A stretch of DNA of 64,000 nucleotides from Comamonas serinivorans (lineage in GTDB: Bacteria > Pseudomonadota > Gammaproteobacteria > Burkholderiales > Burkholderiaceae_C). Below the pieces are notes generated by a model that worked only from the letters and a program-made list of their open reading frames with translations, searched no databases and had not been told where the DNA came from. Below are positions 18,175 through 28,608 of this stretch, in pieces (positions within the stretch are counted from its first letter, which is position 1; each line of letters begins with the position of its first letter). The stretch is from positions 2,356,001-2,420,000 of the forward strand of contig NZ_CP021455.1 in the NCBI RefSeq assembly GCF_002158865.1, in the 5' to 3' direction. The translations under genes were made by a program, and so were the position numbers.

Positions 18175-18764
18175 CCGGGGTGGCGCCGAATCCCGACCGC
18201 TGGTCGCTGGCCGCGGGCCAGGGCCGCGACTGGATTGCCGCACGCATTCCGCATGCCGGCGGCATGTGCCTGCTCGACCACGTGGTGCGTGCCGCGCCGG
18301 ACCAGCTCTGGGCCGCCACGCGCAGCCACCTGCGCAGGCCACATCCCCTCATCGTGCGCGGCGACCGCCTGGGGGCGGCCCACGGGGTCGAGTACGCCAG
18401 CCAGGCCATGGCGCTGCATGGCGGCTTGCTGGCCGGTGCGGCCGGCTCGGTGACGGGGGCCCACCCGGGTGGCGGCCGGCTGGTCAGCGTGCGCGAGTTG
18501 CGGCTGGCGGTGCCCGAATTGGCCCGGCCAGGCAAGGCGCAGGCAGGCGATGGCCCAGACCCCGCCGCGCAGGTGCTGGGTGTGCACGTGACGCTGGAGG
18601 CTGGCGATGCCCGCCAGGCCAGTTACGCGTTTGCGCTCGGGCCCTGGACGCCTGCGGCAGCCGACGCCGGGCTCGGCACATCGGCCGGCGCCTGGCCCGG
18701 TGAGCCGCCTGGGCTGGACACGATCTGGGTCAGCGGCCGCGCTTCGGTGCTGCTGGTGACCTGA
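18171..18764 (+). CDS. Hotdog-fold 3-hydroxyacyl-ACP dehydratase (ApeP-like)
   Basis: A 197-residue protein whose start contains ARIPHAGGMCLLD, the motif typical of the hotdog dehydratases in aryl-polyene clusters, including the likely catalytic histidine. It also has HGVEYASQAMALHGG on the central helix. It would remove water from 3-hydroxyacyl-ACP to create the conjugated double bonds. It overlaps the preceding gene by four bases and precedes the ketoreductase by 22 bp, completing a condense-reduce-dehydrate set apart from an acyl carrier protein, which is not found here. Confidence 0.85.
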   Translation: MTGVAPNPDRWSLAAGQGRDWIAARIPHAGGMCLLDHVVRAAPDQLWAATRSHLRRPHPLIVRGDRLGAAHGVEYASQAMALHGGLLAGAAGSVTGAHPGGGRLVSVRELRLAVPELARPGKAQAGDGPDPAAQVLGVHVTLEAGDARQASYAFALGPWTPAAADAGLGTSAGAWPGEPPGLDTIWVSGRASVLLVT

Positions 18765-18786
18765 CCACGAGAAAGAAGAACGACGC

Positions 18787-19566
18787 ATGCCAACTGAGAC
18801 AGCGACCGAGGCAACGACAGGGCGGGGCGATGCCCAGCGCGTCAGATGGGCCCTGGTGACCGGGGCGAGCGGCGACATCGGCGCCGCGGTGGCGACCACG
18901 CTGGCGGCACAGGGCCTTGCCGTGTGGGTGCACGCGAACCGCAACGCCGCGCGCGCCGATGCCGTGGTGGCCAGCATCGAGGCCGCAGGCGGGCAGGCCA
19001 GGCCCATCGTGTTCGACGTGGCCGATGGCGCGGCCTGCGCCGCGGCCGTGGCGCAGATGCTGGCGGTGGCGCCCATCCAGGTGCTGGTCAACAACGCCGG
19101 CGTGCACGACGACGCCGTGATGCCCGGCATGCGCGCCGAGCAATGGCAGCGCGTGATCGACGTCAACCTGAACGGCTTCTTCAACGTCACCCAGCCGCTG
19201 CTGCTGCCCATGCTGCGCACGCGCTGGGGGCGCATCGTCAACGTCACCTCGGTCGCCGGTCAGGCCGGCAACCGGGGCCAGGTGAACTACGCCGCCGCCA
19301 AGGGCGGGCTGCATGCCGCCACCAAGGCCCTGGCGCTCGAAGTGGCCAGCCGCGGCGTCACGGTCAATGCCGTGGCGCCCGGCATCATCGCCACGGCCAT
19401 GAGCGCGGACACCTTCGATGCGGCGCGCATCAAGCAGCTGGTGCCGGTGCAACGCGCCGGCCAGGCGCAGGAGGTGGCCGATCTGGTCGCGTTCCTGGCC
19501 AGCGAGCGTGCCGGCTACATCACGGCGCAGACGCTGGCCATCAATGGCGGCATGTGGGCGGCATGA
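18787..19566 (+). CDS. 3-oxoacyl-ACP reductase (FabG-like SDR)
   Basis: A 259-residue short-chain dehydrogenase with the cofactor loop TGASGDIG near residue 25, NNAG at the central strand, and the catalytic pair Y168/K172 in YAAAKGG. It should reduce 3-oxoacyl-ACP with NADPH in the cytoplasm. It is the sixth consecutive plus-strand gene of the cluster. A palindromic repeat begins 12 bp after its stop and may end or stabilise the transcript, since the next gene is a remnant. Confidence 0.9.
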   Translation: MPTETATEATTGRGDAQRVRWALVTGASGDIGAAVATTLAAQGLAVWVHANRNAARADAVVASIEAAGGQARPIVFDVADGAACAAAVAQMLAVAPIQVLVNNAGVHDDAVMPGMRAEQWQRVIDVNLNGFFNVTQPLLLPMLRTRWGRIVNVTSVAGQAGNRGQVNYAAAKGGLHAATKALALEVASRGVTVNAVAPGIIATAMSADTFDAARIKQLVPVQRAGQAQEVADLVAFLASERAGYITAQTLAINGGMWAA

Positions 19567-19578
19567 GGCATGCATTGG

Positions 19579-19630
19579 GCAGTATGCGCCTGTTTCCGAT
19601 GGTGACTGATCGGAAACCTTGAGATACTGC
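19579..19630. repeat. Dispersed palindrome copy 3 (after FabG-like gene)
   Basis: Runs from GCAGTATGCGCC to GAGATACTGC. Inner arms are TTTCCGAT and ATCGGAAA, a perfect 8-bp dyad around a short loop. It lies 12 bp after the ketoreductase stop. Confidence 0.85.
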
Positions 19631-19777
19631 CCACACCTGTGGCCCCGTGTGGCGTGCAGCATGCCGCAAGCCGGTGACGCCACACGTGTCACGCGCCCGC
19701 CCGGGGGCGGTGGCATGATGGCAAAGGCCACGGCTCGCCTGCGGGCCCCGGGCCAGGCAACAACAGTGAACACGAAC

Positions 19778-20044
19778 ATGAGCACCTTCGATCACGAGGT
19801 TTGGGTCATTGGTGGCGGGCCGGGCGGCGGCGGCGCTGCTTGCCGGGGCCGCGCGGTGCGGCGGGCCAAGCACGATTGCCCTCGTTGCCGCGTGAACGCA
19901 CCCCTGCAGCCGGCCTGCCTGCCGCGTGAGCAGGGCGTCGGCAAGTCCGCGCCCCGCGTGGGCATGACGCCGGGTGCGGCTGGGTGCGTTTCGCGGGACG
20001 GCCAGCCACGTCACCCCACCCGTCTGGTTGACCACGTGGCATGA
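19778..20044 (+). pseudogene. Remnant of a flavin-dependent oxidoreductase
   Basis: An 88-codon frame beginning MSTFDHEVWVIGGGPGG, the dinucleotide-binding start of FAD/NAD(P)-dependent oxidoreductases. After the glycine loop the frame reads through arginine-rich noise, while an adjacent frame gives AAAALLAGAAR, as expected for the following helix. This indicates a frameshift, and most of a 400-residue enzyme is missing. Its stop codon overlaps the start of the acyltransferase (ATGA), so the 3' end seems original and the loss internal. Halogenase-like flavoproteins occur at this place in aryl-polyene clusters; assignment to that subtype is inference. Confidence 0.55.
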
Positions 20045-20883
20045 CGGCACCGCTCAACCGCCAGGACCGCGCCTCGCCGACCCGGCCGGTCGGCTCGGCG
20101 GCGCTGGTCGCATTTCGCTGGCTGGCCATGGTGCTGGGCCTGGGCGTGCTGGGCCTGATGTGCCTGGCCTGGACCCCGTTCGCCCTGGTGTTGCGCGGGG
20201 TGTTGCCGCGCGACGTTGGCAGCGCCATCGGCCGGCGGGTGATCTCGTACTGCTTCCGTTTCTACGTGGGGGTGTTGCGCGTGGCCTGCGGCTGCCGCAT
20301 CGACCTGTCTGAGCTGGACGCGCTCACGCGCGAGCGGCGGCCGCTGGTGGTGGTGGCCAATCACCCGTCGCTGCTGGATGCGGTGCTCATCGTCTCGCGC
20401 CTGCCCAATGCCGTCTGCATCATGAAAGGGGCGGTGGCGCACAACGCGTTTCTGGGGGCCGGGGCCCAGCTGGCGGGTTACGTGTCCAATGTGTCGGCCC
20501 TCAGCGTGGTGCGCGGCGCCTTGCAGGATTTGAAGCGCCACCAGAGCCAGCTGGTGATCTTTCCCGAGGGCACGCGCACCGGCGAAGGCCCGATCGGTGA
20601 TTGCGGCGCCACCGCCGGCGTGATCGCGGCACGCGCCCAGGTGCCGGTGCAGACCCTGGTCATCACCATGAGCGAGCGCTACCTGGGCAAAGGCTGGCCC
20701 CTGTTTCGGCCGCCGCCGCTGCCCCTGCACATCCGCGTCGAGGTGAGCGCGCGTTTTCGAGTGGTGCCGGCCCTGGCCGACGAGTTTGGGCACGACCTGA
20801 AGGCCTGGTACCGCGCCCGCCTGGAGGGTCAGCCCAGCCCGGTGCTGCGCGCGCTGGTGCCGGAAGCGGGAGGTCAGCCATGA
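20041..20883 (+). CDS. Lysophospholipid acyltransferase family protein (PlsC-like)
   Basis: A 280-residue protein with an N-terminal membrane helix (about residues 22-46). The acyltransferase motif HPSLLD follows at residues 108-113 (catalytic H and D), with FPEGTRT near 174, as in PlsC-type enzymes. In aryl-polyene loci such proteins place the polyene acyl chain on its lipid anchor. Here it sits after the flavoprotein remnant and overlaps the following glycosyltransferase by four bases, so the two are translationally coupled. Confidence 0.88.
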   Translation: MTAPLNRQDRASPTRPVGSAALVAFRWLAMVLGLGVLGLMCLAWTPFALVLRGVLPRDVGSAIGRRVISYCFRFYVGVLRVACGCRIDLSELDALTRERRPLVVVANHPSLLDAVLIVSRLPNAVCIMKGAVAHNAFLGAGAQLAGYVSNVSALSVVRGALQDLKRHQSQLVIFPEGTRTGEGPIGDCGATAGVIAARAQVPVQTLVITMSERYLGKGWPLFRPPPLPLHIRVEVSARFRVVPALADEFGHDLKAWYRARLEGQPSPVLRALVPEAGGQP

Positions 20884-21749
20884 GCATGCCCGGGCCATCG
20901 CAGCCGTTTGCCAGCACGAATGCTGGCGCGCCCGCTGTGCCGGGGCAGGCCAGCGCGTCGGCCCGCGGCCTGCTGGCATCGCCGCAGCCCTCGCGCACGC
21001 ACCTGGTGCTCATCCCGTCGTACAACCCGGGGCGGCTGGTGCAGCAGACGGTGCAGGCCGCGCGCGCGCAGTGGAACCCGGTGTGGGTCGTTGTCGACGG
21101 CTCGACCGACGAGAGCGTGGCGCTGTTGCGCGAGATGGCGGCGCGCGACCCGGGGCTGCGCGTGATCGAGCGAGCCCGCAATGGCGGCAAGGGCGAGGCC
21201 ATGCGCGACGGCGTGGCGGCGGCCCTCGCGGCCGGCTTCACCCATGTGCTGTCCATGGACTCGGACGGTCAGCACCCGGCCCCGCTCATCCCGACGTTCA
21301 TGGCCACGTCCCGTGAGCACCCCGCTGCCATGGTGCTGGGCAAGCCGGTGTTCGACGCCGATGCGCCGCGTGCGCGCGTGCTGGGGCGCGAGGTGTCCAA
21401 CGTGCTGGCTCGCCTGCAGACGCTGGAATCGGTGCGCTCGGGCATTGGCGACTGTCTGTACGGCTTTCGCGTCTACCCCGCGCAGGCCTTGGCGCGTGCG
21501 CTGGCGGCCTCGGCCTACATGCAACGCATGGATTTCGACCCCGAGGCCGTGGTGCGCATGCGCTGGGCCGGCGTGCCGGTCATCAACCTGCCGGCGCCTG
21601 TGCGCTACATCGCCCGCGAGGCGGGCGGGATCTCGCACTTCCGCTATGGCCGCGACAACGCGCGGCTGGCCTGGATGCACACGCGCCTGCTGGCGGGCAT
21701 GGCCTGGCGGTCACCGCGTCTGCTGTGGGCGCGCCTTCAAGGCCGATGA
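20880..21749 (+). CDS. Family 2 glycosyltransferase
   Basis: A 289-residue GT-A protein. The first strand is LVLIPSYNPG, the nucleotide-sugar region VVVDGSTDES, the donor-metal motif DSDGQ at 127-131, and a later acidic block is MDFDPEAVVRM. The first 35 residues are a proline/alanine-rich tail. It probably transfers a sugar to a membrane lipid on the cytoplasmic face and is the last gene of the lipid/polyene-type cluster. A palindromic repeat starts 2 bp after its stop. Confidence 0.88.
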   Translation: MSMPGPSQPFASTNAGAPAVPGQASASARGLLASPQPSRTHLVLIPSYNPGRLVQQTVQAARAQWNPVWVVVDGSTDESVALLREMAARDPGLRVIERARNGGKGEAMRDGVAAALAAGFTHVLSMDSDGQHPAPLIPTFMATSREHPAAMVLGKPVFDADAPRARVLGREVSNVLARLQTLESVRSGIGDCLYGFRVYPAQALARALAASAYMQRMDFDPEAVVRMRWAGVPVINLPAPVRYIAREAGGISHFRYGRDNARLAWMHTRLLAGMAWRSPRLLWARLQGR

Positions 21750-21750
21750 C

Positions 21751-21803
21751 GGAGTATGGGTTTGCTGCCGTTTGAATGACAACGAAAATGGCTTGATACT
21801 GCC
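21751..21803. repeat. Dispersed palindrome copy 4 (after glycosyltransferase)
   Basis: Runs from GGAGTATGGG to TTGATACTGCC, with inner CCGTT and AACG. It starts two bases after the glycosyltransferase stop, in a position to act as transcript end or 3' stabiliser. Confidence 0.85.
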
Positions 21804-22104
21804 GTTGTGAGTCATTCCCTGGATCTGGCTGAACGTCCGGTTTGTTGGTGATCGATATGTGGGTCGTCCTGGTCGCCAGGCGCTTGCACGTGGCGTTGAG
21901 CCTGACGAGCGCCGTGTGGCCTGGCCCGCGCAGTGAATCCATGCCGGCGGTCGGGCGCGAAACGGGGACTGCTTTCGTGAGCGCTTGGCGGGCGTGCAGC
22001 ATCAGGGGGCCCCAACACCTGCGTCCAACCTCCGGCTGCACATCTCCCGACGCGATTCATGCCAACGCCAGGCCCTGGCCATGGCCATGGCCCGCTGCCG
22101 GGCG
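21804..22104. other. Intergenic stretch between convergent genes
   Basis: About 300 bp between the glycosyltransferase repeat and the hydrolase 3' end. No gene, tRNA or clear terminator was recognised. Confidence 0.45.
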
Positions 22105-23028
22105 TCAGCGCGCCAACACGGCCTCGCGCTCGCCTTGCACGGCGGCCAGCAGCACCTCGCGCGCGAGTTCCGGCCGCTCCATGGGCACGAAATGCGTGGT
22201 GCCGGGCACGGTGCGCACATCGGCCTGGGCCGGCCAGTCCTGCCAATGGCAGGTGCTGCCTTCGGCGGCGCGCAGCACGGTGATGGGCACCGGCAGCTGC
22301 GCGATGGGCGCGTTGACGGGGCGGAAGGGGTGGCTGAAGTTGTGGGCCTCCCAGGTGGGGGCGCAGCGCAGGTGCCAGGCCTGGTCATCGCCCAGGAACA
22401 GGCCATCGGCCAGGTAGTCGGCGATCACTTCGGTCGGCCAGGTCTTGAACGCGCCCCGGCCCTGGTAGCTGGCCAGGGCCGCATCCGGGCTGTCGAAATG
22501 GTTTTTGCGCCGCAGGGCGCCGGCCAGCAGCGGCGAGGGGTCGCGGTTGGCGTCTGGCGCCAGGGGGGGCGCAACCACCGGGTCGAACAGCACCAGGGGG
22601 CGTTGCGGGCCGAGGTCGGCGGGCCACTGCAAGGTGGCCAGCAGGCAGGTCGCGCCCCCCATGGAGTGGCCGGCCAGCACACGCGGCACCTCGCCTTCGG
22701 ATTGGCGTAACGCGCGCAGCAGCGCATGCAGGTCGTCGCGGTAGCCATCCCAGCTCGACACCGTCGCGTCGGCCTCGGCCGGCAGGGTGGTGAGGCCGTG
22801 GCCGCGCAGGTCGACGGCCAGCACGCGCAGGCCCTGGTCGCCCAGCGGACTCAGCAGCCGGGTGTAGGTCATGGCGTTGAAGCCGTTGGCGTGCAGGAAC
22901 AGCAGGTCATGCCGCCCGTCTTCGGGGCCCCATTCCAGGGCGGCGATCTGGCCGTTGCCGTGCGGCGTGCTCAGGTCGAAGTGGCGGCGGCGAGGAGGGG
23001 TCTGGGGCAGGGCGGTCACGGCGTTCAT
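22105..23028 (-). CDS. Alpha/beta hydrolase
   Basis: A 307-residue alpha/beta-hydrolase with the oxyanion strand LLFLHANGFN, the early acid-turn DLRGHG, the nucleophile elbow GHSMGG near residue 120, and the late histidine in GTTHFVPMERPE. It resembles small-molecule esterases or ring-cleavage hydrolases, with no signal peptide; the substrate is unknown. Start at 23028 (MNAVTALPQ); a frame 12 codons longer is possible. It is divergent from ftsH, where betaproteobacteria more often carry rlmE. Confidence 0.85.
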   Translation of the reverse strand: MNAVTALPQTPPRRRHFDLSTPHGNGQIAALEWGPEDGRHDLLFLHANGFNAMTYTRLLSPLGDQGLRVLAVDLRGHGLTTLPAEADATVSSWDGYRDDLHALLRALRQSEGEVPRVLAGHSMGGATCLLATLQWPADLGPQRPLVLFDPVVAPPLAPDANRDPSPLLAGALRRKNHFDSPDAALASYQGRGAFKTWPTEVIADYLADGLFLGDDQAWHLRCAPTWEAHNFSHPFRPVNAPIAQLPVPITVLRAAEGSTCHWQDWPAQADVRTVPGTTHFVPMERPELAREVLLAAVQGEREAVLAR

Positions 23029-23338
23029 GGGGACGGGGAAGGGGGCCGATCTGGCGGCCGGCATGCCGTCAAGTATGCGGGCAAGTCGGCACCGGGCCCG
23101 TCACCCGTGCAGCGGCCGTGGGACACGTCCCGGCTGCCGTTGGAAGGCGTGCGGCACGGGTGACGGTCGCCTGGGGCGCCGTTGTGCGCACAAGTCCTCG
23201 TCCCTGGGGCGGCATCGGGGCCGGGCCGCAGGGAGGCCACCATTGAAAAGCCTAAAATGCCCCCACATTCCAGAGCACCGCCGAGTAGCGTCCCGCGCGA
23301 GGCGGTGTGTCTGTTTTTTGCGTGACTTGGAGTCTGGC
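23029..23338. other. Divergent region upstream of ftsH
   Basis: About 310 bp without a supported gene between the hydrolase start and ftsH. A TAAAAT at 23253 and a GGAG at 23329-23332 six bases before the TTG start are the only signals I can point to. No rlmE (23S rRNA methyltransferase) fragment is visible. Confidence 0.45.
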
Positions 23339-25252
<1,914 letters not shown>

Positions 25253-25289
25253 TGTCGAGGGCCGGCCACGGGTCGGCCTGCTGTTCAAG

Positions 25290-25313
25290 AACGGGGCATG
25301 AGGCCCCGTTTTT
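25290..25313 (+). terminator. Rho-independent terminator after ftsH
   Basis: A perfect stem AACGGGGC / GCCCCGTT with a five-base loop followed by TTTTT. It lies 38 bp after the ftsH stop and before folP, so folP may depend on read-through or its own promoter. Confidence 0.85.
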
Positions 25314-25374
25314 GCCTTCTTCACGACCCGGTCGAGCGCGACCCGGTCGGCCCGCGACCGATTCACCTTGTGTC

Positions 25375-26250
25375 ATGAGTCACCCTCCCATCTGGCAGAC
25401 CACCCGCCACGCCATTTCCCTGGCGCAGCCGGTGGTCATGGGCATCGTCAACGTCACGCCCGATTCCTTCTCTGACGGGGGGCGCCACAACCAGCCCCAC
25501 GCGGCCCTGGCCCATGCCGAGCGCCTGGTGAAGGAGGGCGCCGCCATCCTCGACATCGGCGCCGAATCGACGCGCCCTGGTGCGCCCCGTGTGCCGCTGG
25601 ATGAAGAGCTGCGCCGCCTGGACAGCGTGCTGCCTGAGCTGCTGCGCTGGCAGGTACCGATTTCGATCGACACCTACAAGGCCGAGGTGATGCGCCACGT
25701 GCTGGACCTGGGCGTGGACATCGTCAACGACATCTGGGCCCTGCGCCAGCCCGGTGCCGAAGCGGTGGTGACCCAGCATGACCGCTGTGGCGTGTGCCTG
25801 ATGCACATGCACGGTGAACCCGCCACCATGCAGCAGACGCCCATGGCCGGCCACGCGGTGGCGACCAGCCTGGCTTTCCTGCACGAGCGCGTGCAGGCCC
25901 TGACGGCGCAGGGCGTGGCCCCGGCGCGCATCACCATCGACCCGGGGGTCGGCTTTGGCAAGACCGTGGCCCAGAACTTCGCCACCCTGGCCCATCAGCA
26001 GGCGTACGCCACGCTGGGGCTGCCGCTGCTGGCGGGCTGGTCGCGCAAATCGTCGCTGGGCGCTGTGCTGGCCGACGACTCGGGGACGCCGCCCGCCCCC
26101 GACCAGCGCGTGGCGGCCAGCGTGGCCGCTGCACTGGTGGCGGTGCAGCGCGGCGCGGCCATCGTGCGCGTGCACGACGTGGCCGCCACCGTGCAGGCCC
26201 TGCGCGTGTGGCAGGCCGTGCAGGCGGCGGCTGACGATGGCGGTGCGTAG
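25375..26250 (+). CDS. folP: Dihydropteroate synthase
   Basis: A 291-residue TIM-barrel enzyme that joins p-aminobenzoate to dihydropterin pyrophosphate in folate synthesis. Both family signatures are visible: GIVNVTPDSFSDGG near residue 23 and ILDIGAESTRPGA near 59. Later blocks are DPGVGFGKT and AGWSRKSSLG. The ATG at 25375 begins just before the first strand. It sits between ftsH and glmM, the usual order in proteobacteria. A palindromic repeat lies between its stop and glmM. Confidence 0.96.
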   Translation: MSHPPIWQTTRHAISLAQPVVMGIVNVTPDSFSDGGRHNQPHAALAHAERLVKEGAAILDIGAESTRPGAPRVPLDEELRRLDSVLPELLRWQVPISIDTYKAEVMRHVLDLGVDIVNDIWALRQPGAEAVVTQHDRCGVCLMHMHGEPATMQQTPMAGHAVATSLAFLHERVQALTAQGVAPARITIDPGVGFGKTVAQNFATLAHQQAYATLGLPLLAGWSRKSSLGAVLADDSGTPPAPDQRVAASVAAALVAVQRGAAIVRVHDVAATVQALRVWQAVQAAADDGGA

Positions 26251-26328
26251 CGGCCGCGGGCCGGCTGAGCCGGCGCACGCGCGAAGGGCTGCGACCGGCA
26301 TGTCGGCGGTCAAAGGTAAAACAATGTG

Positions 26329-26380
26329 GGGTATGGATCATTCATCGTTGAATGATGAACGGTGATGGGTGCATACTGTG
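26329..26380. repeat. Dispersed palindrome copy 5 (folP-glmM junction)
   Basis: Runs from GGGTATGGATC to GCATACTGTG, with an inner CATTCATC / GATGAACG-like dyad. It is 41 bp upstream of the glmM start and could shape the 5' end of that message. Confidence 0.7.
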
Positions 26381-26420
26381 TGGATGGATGGTGCGACACG
26401 AGGCGCACCCAGGAGTGAAC

Positions 26421-27749
26421 ATGACAAGAAGCTACTTTGGCACCGACGGCATCCGCGGCACCGTGGGCCAGGCCCCGATCACCCCGGACTTCGTGCTGCG
26501 CCTGGCGCATGCCGTGGGCCAGGTGCTGCGGCGCCAGATCGAGCGCCCCACGGTGCTGATCGGCAAGGACACGCGGATTTCGGGCTACATGCTGGAGTCG
26601 GCGCTCGAATCGGGCTTCAACTCCGCCGGGGTCGATGTGGTGCTGCTCGGGCCCCTGCCGACACCGGCCGTCGCTTACCTGACGCGGGCGCAGCGCGCCA
26701 GCCTCGGGGTGGTCATCAGCGCCAGCCACAACCCGTACCCCGACAACGGCATCAAGTTTTTCTCGGCGCAGGGCGCCAAGCTGCCCGACGCCTGGGAAGA
26801 GCAGGTCGAGGCCGCGCTGGCCTGCGAGCCGGTCTGGGTGCCTTCGGCCCAACTGGGCAAGGCCAGGCGGCTGGACGACGCCGCGGGCCGCTACATCGAG
26901 TTCTGCAAAAGCACGTTCGACCACGCGCTGAGCCTGCGCGGCCTGCGCCTGGTGGTCGATGCTGCCCATGGTGCGGCCTACCAGATTGCGCCCGCCGTGT
27001 TCCATGAGCTGGGCGCCGAGGTGCGGGCCATCGGCGTCACGCCCGATGGCCTGAACATCAACGAAGGCTGCGGGGCCACGCACCCCGAGGCCTTGTGCCA
27101 GGCCGTGCGCCAGCATCAGGCCGATTTCGGCATCGCCCTCGATGGCGACGCCGATCGCCTGCAGCTGGTCGATGCGCAAGGGCGGCTCTACAACGGCGAC
27201 GAGCTGCTGTACGTGATGGCCCAGGCGCGCGCCCGCGATGGCCAGGTGCCGCCAGGCGTGGTCGGCACGCTGATGACCAACCAGGGCATCGAAGTGGCCC
27301 TCAAGCGCCTGGGCGTGGCCCTGGTGCGCGCCAAGGTGGGCGACCGCTATGTGCTCGAAGAGCTGGAGCGCCGCGGCTGGCTGCTGGGCGGCGAAAGCTC
27401 GGGCCACCTGTTGGCCCTGGACAAGCACACCACGGGCGACGGCATCGTCAGCGCCCTGCAGGTGCTGCAGGCCTGCGTGCGCGAGGAAAAGACCCTGGCC
27501 CAGCTGCTCGATGGCGTGAGCCTGTTCCCGCAGACCATGATCAACGTGCGCCTGAGCGAGCACAGCGCCGATTGGCGCCACAATGCCGCCCTGCAGGCCG
27601 CCACCCAGGCCGTCGAAGCCGAGCTGGGCGATGCCGGCCGCGTGCTCATCCGCCCCAGTGGCACCGAGCCGCTGCTGCGCGTGATGGTGGAGGCCAGGGA
27701 CGCCCGGCAGGCCCAGGCCGCCGCCGAACGCATTGCGGCCACGGTGTGA
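26421..27749 (+). CDS. glmM: Phosphoglucosamine mutase
   Basis: A 442-residue enzyme that converts glucosamine-6-phosphate to glucosamine-1-phosphate for peptidoglycan and lipopolysaccharide. The phosphorylated serine is S102 in ISASHNPYPDNG. The metal loop DGDADR and the sugar/phosphate sites GESSGH and RPSGTEP are all present. The ATG at 26421 follows AGGAG at 26411 and begins MTRSYFGTDGIRG, the universal family N-terminus. It is the third gene of ftsH-folP-glmM, with palindromic repeats on both sides. Confidence 0.97.
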   Translation: MTRSYFGTDGIRGTVGQAPITPDFVLRLAHAVGQVLRRQIERPTVLIGKDTRISGYMLESALESGFNSAGVDVVLLGPLPTPAVAYLTRAQRASLGVVISASHNPYPDNGIKFFSAQGAKLPDAWEEQVEAALACEPVWVPSAQLGKARRLDDAAGRYIEFCKSTFDHALSLRGLRLVVDAAHGAAYQIAPAVFHELGAEVRAIGVTPDGLNINEGCGATHPEALCQAVRQHQADFGIALDGDADRLQLVDAQGRLYNGDELLYVMAQARARDGQVPPGVVGTLMTNQGIEVALKRLGVALVRAKVGDRYVLEELERRGWLLGGESSGHLLALDKHTTGDGIVSALQVLQACVREEKTLAQLLDGVSLFPQTMINVRLSEHSADWRHNAALQAATQAVEAELGDAGRVLIRPSGTEPLLRVMVEARDARQAQAAAERIAATV

Positions 27750-27757
27750 GGTGTGGT

Positions 27758-27813
27758 GAAGAGCATGGCTTCATCCCTGTCATCCATTCAACGCGAGCAT
27801 GGGCATACTGCCT
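27758..27813. repeat. Dispersed palindrome copy 6 (glmM / nuclease junction)
   Basis: A degenerate left end (AGAGCATGG) starts 8 bp after the glmM stop. The right end GGGCATACTGCC is well kept. The ATG of the nuclease gene (27799) lies in the right arm, so its first five codons are repeat sequence. Confidence 0.6.
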
Positions 27814-28608
27814 TTTCGGGGGGTGACCGTGTGGCTGCGTGATGCCACCATCGCCGTGCTGGCCCTGATGGTCGGTGGGACTGCCAGCGCCGAGGGCGTC
27901 TGGCGCTTGCCGTCCAGCAAGGCCCCGGCCCAGGCTGCACCACCGGCCTGGACCGGCGATGCCCGAGGCTTTGCCGCCTGTGCGCACCTGTTTCCGGCCC
28001 CGCCGCCGATGCCGGCCACGCCAGGCGCGCTGCGTGCGCTGTGCTTCAACGAGTTCGCCGTGCTGCACTCCGGCGACACCAAGACGCCGGTCTACGTCGT
28101 GCAGCGCCTGAACGCGCGCCAGTTGCAGGCCGCACGTGAGCTCAAGCGCAAGGACAAGTTCTACGCCGAGGGCCGCCTGCCGCGCGCCGAACGCGCCGAG
28201 CTGTCGGATTACAAGCACTCGGGCTACTCGCGCGGCCACATGGCGCCCACGGGCGACATGGCCACGGCAGAGGGCAAGGCACAGAGCTTTTCGCTGGCCA
28301 ACATGGTGCCGCAGGACATCGAGCACAACGGTGGTGCCTGGAACGACATCGAGCAGGACACGCGCGCCTACATCCGCCGCACCCAAGGCGATGTGTTCGT
28401 CATCACTGGTCCGGTGTTCGCGCCGCCCGTGCGCACCGTGGGCCAGGGCCGCGTGCGTGTGCCCAGCGCCTTGTTCAAGCTGGTCTACGACCCCGGCACG
28501 GGCCGCAGCTGGGCGCACTGGCAGGACAACCGCGGCGGCACGCGCGCGGGTCAGCCCATCAGCTACACCGAGCTGGTGCGCCGCACCGGCCTGGCCTTTT
28601 TGCCGTGA
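27799..28608 (+). CDS. Secreted DNA/RNA non-specific endonuclease
   Basis: A 269-residue protein with a signal peptide (hydrophobic TIAVLALMVGGTASA, cleaved near residue 32). The beta-beta-alpha-metal nuclease domain follows, with catalytic H147 in SRGHMAPTGD. The metal-site block NMVPQDIEHNGGAWNDIE contains the essential asparagine. Family members usually have DRGH; here the aspartate is serine. It should digest DNA and RNA in the periplasm or outside the cell. Its start codon lies in the end of a palindromic repeat, and an original start further downstream (GTG at 27829, VTVWLRDATIAV region) is possible. Confidence 0.85.
   Translation: MGILPFRGVTVWLRDATIAVLALMVGGTASAEGVWRLPSSKAPAQAAPPAWTGDARGFAACAHLFPAPPPMPATPGALRALCFNEFAVLHSGDTKTPVYVVQRLNARQLQAARELKRKDKFYAEGRLPRAERAELSDYKHSGYSRGHMAPTGDMATAEGKAQSFSLANMVPQDIEHNGGAWNDIEQDTRAYIRRTQGDVFVITGPVFAPPVRTVGQGRVRVPSALFKLVYDPGTGRSWAHWQDNRGGTRAGQPISYTELVRRTGLAFLP

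Noticed and set aside
15881..18535. 884-codon minus-strand frame
   Set aside because: Antisense to the ketosynthase pair; the plus-strand genes have intact catalytic motifs and overlapping starts.
23070..23095. AAGTATGCGGGCAAGTCGG near the hydrolase start, like half a repeat
   Set aside because: No matching right arm within the expected distance.
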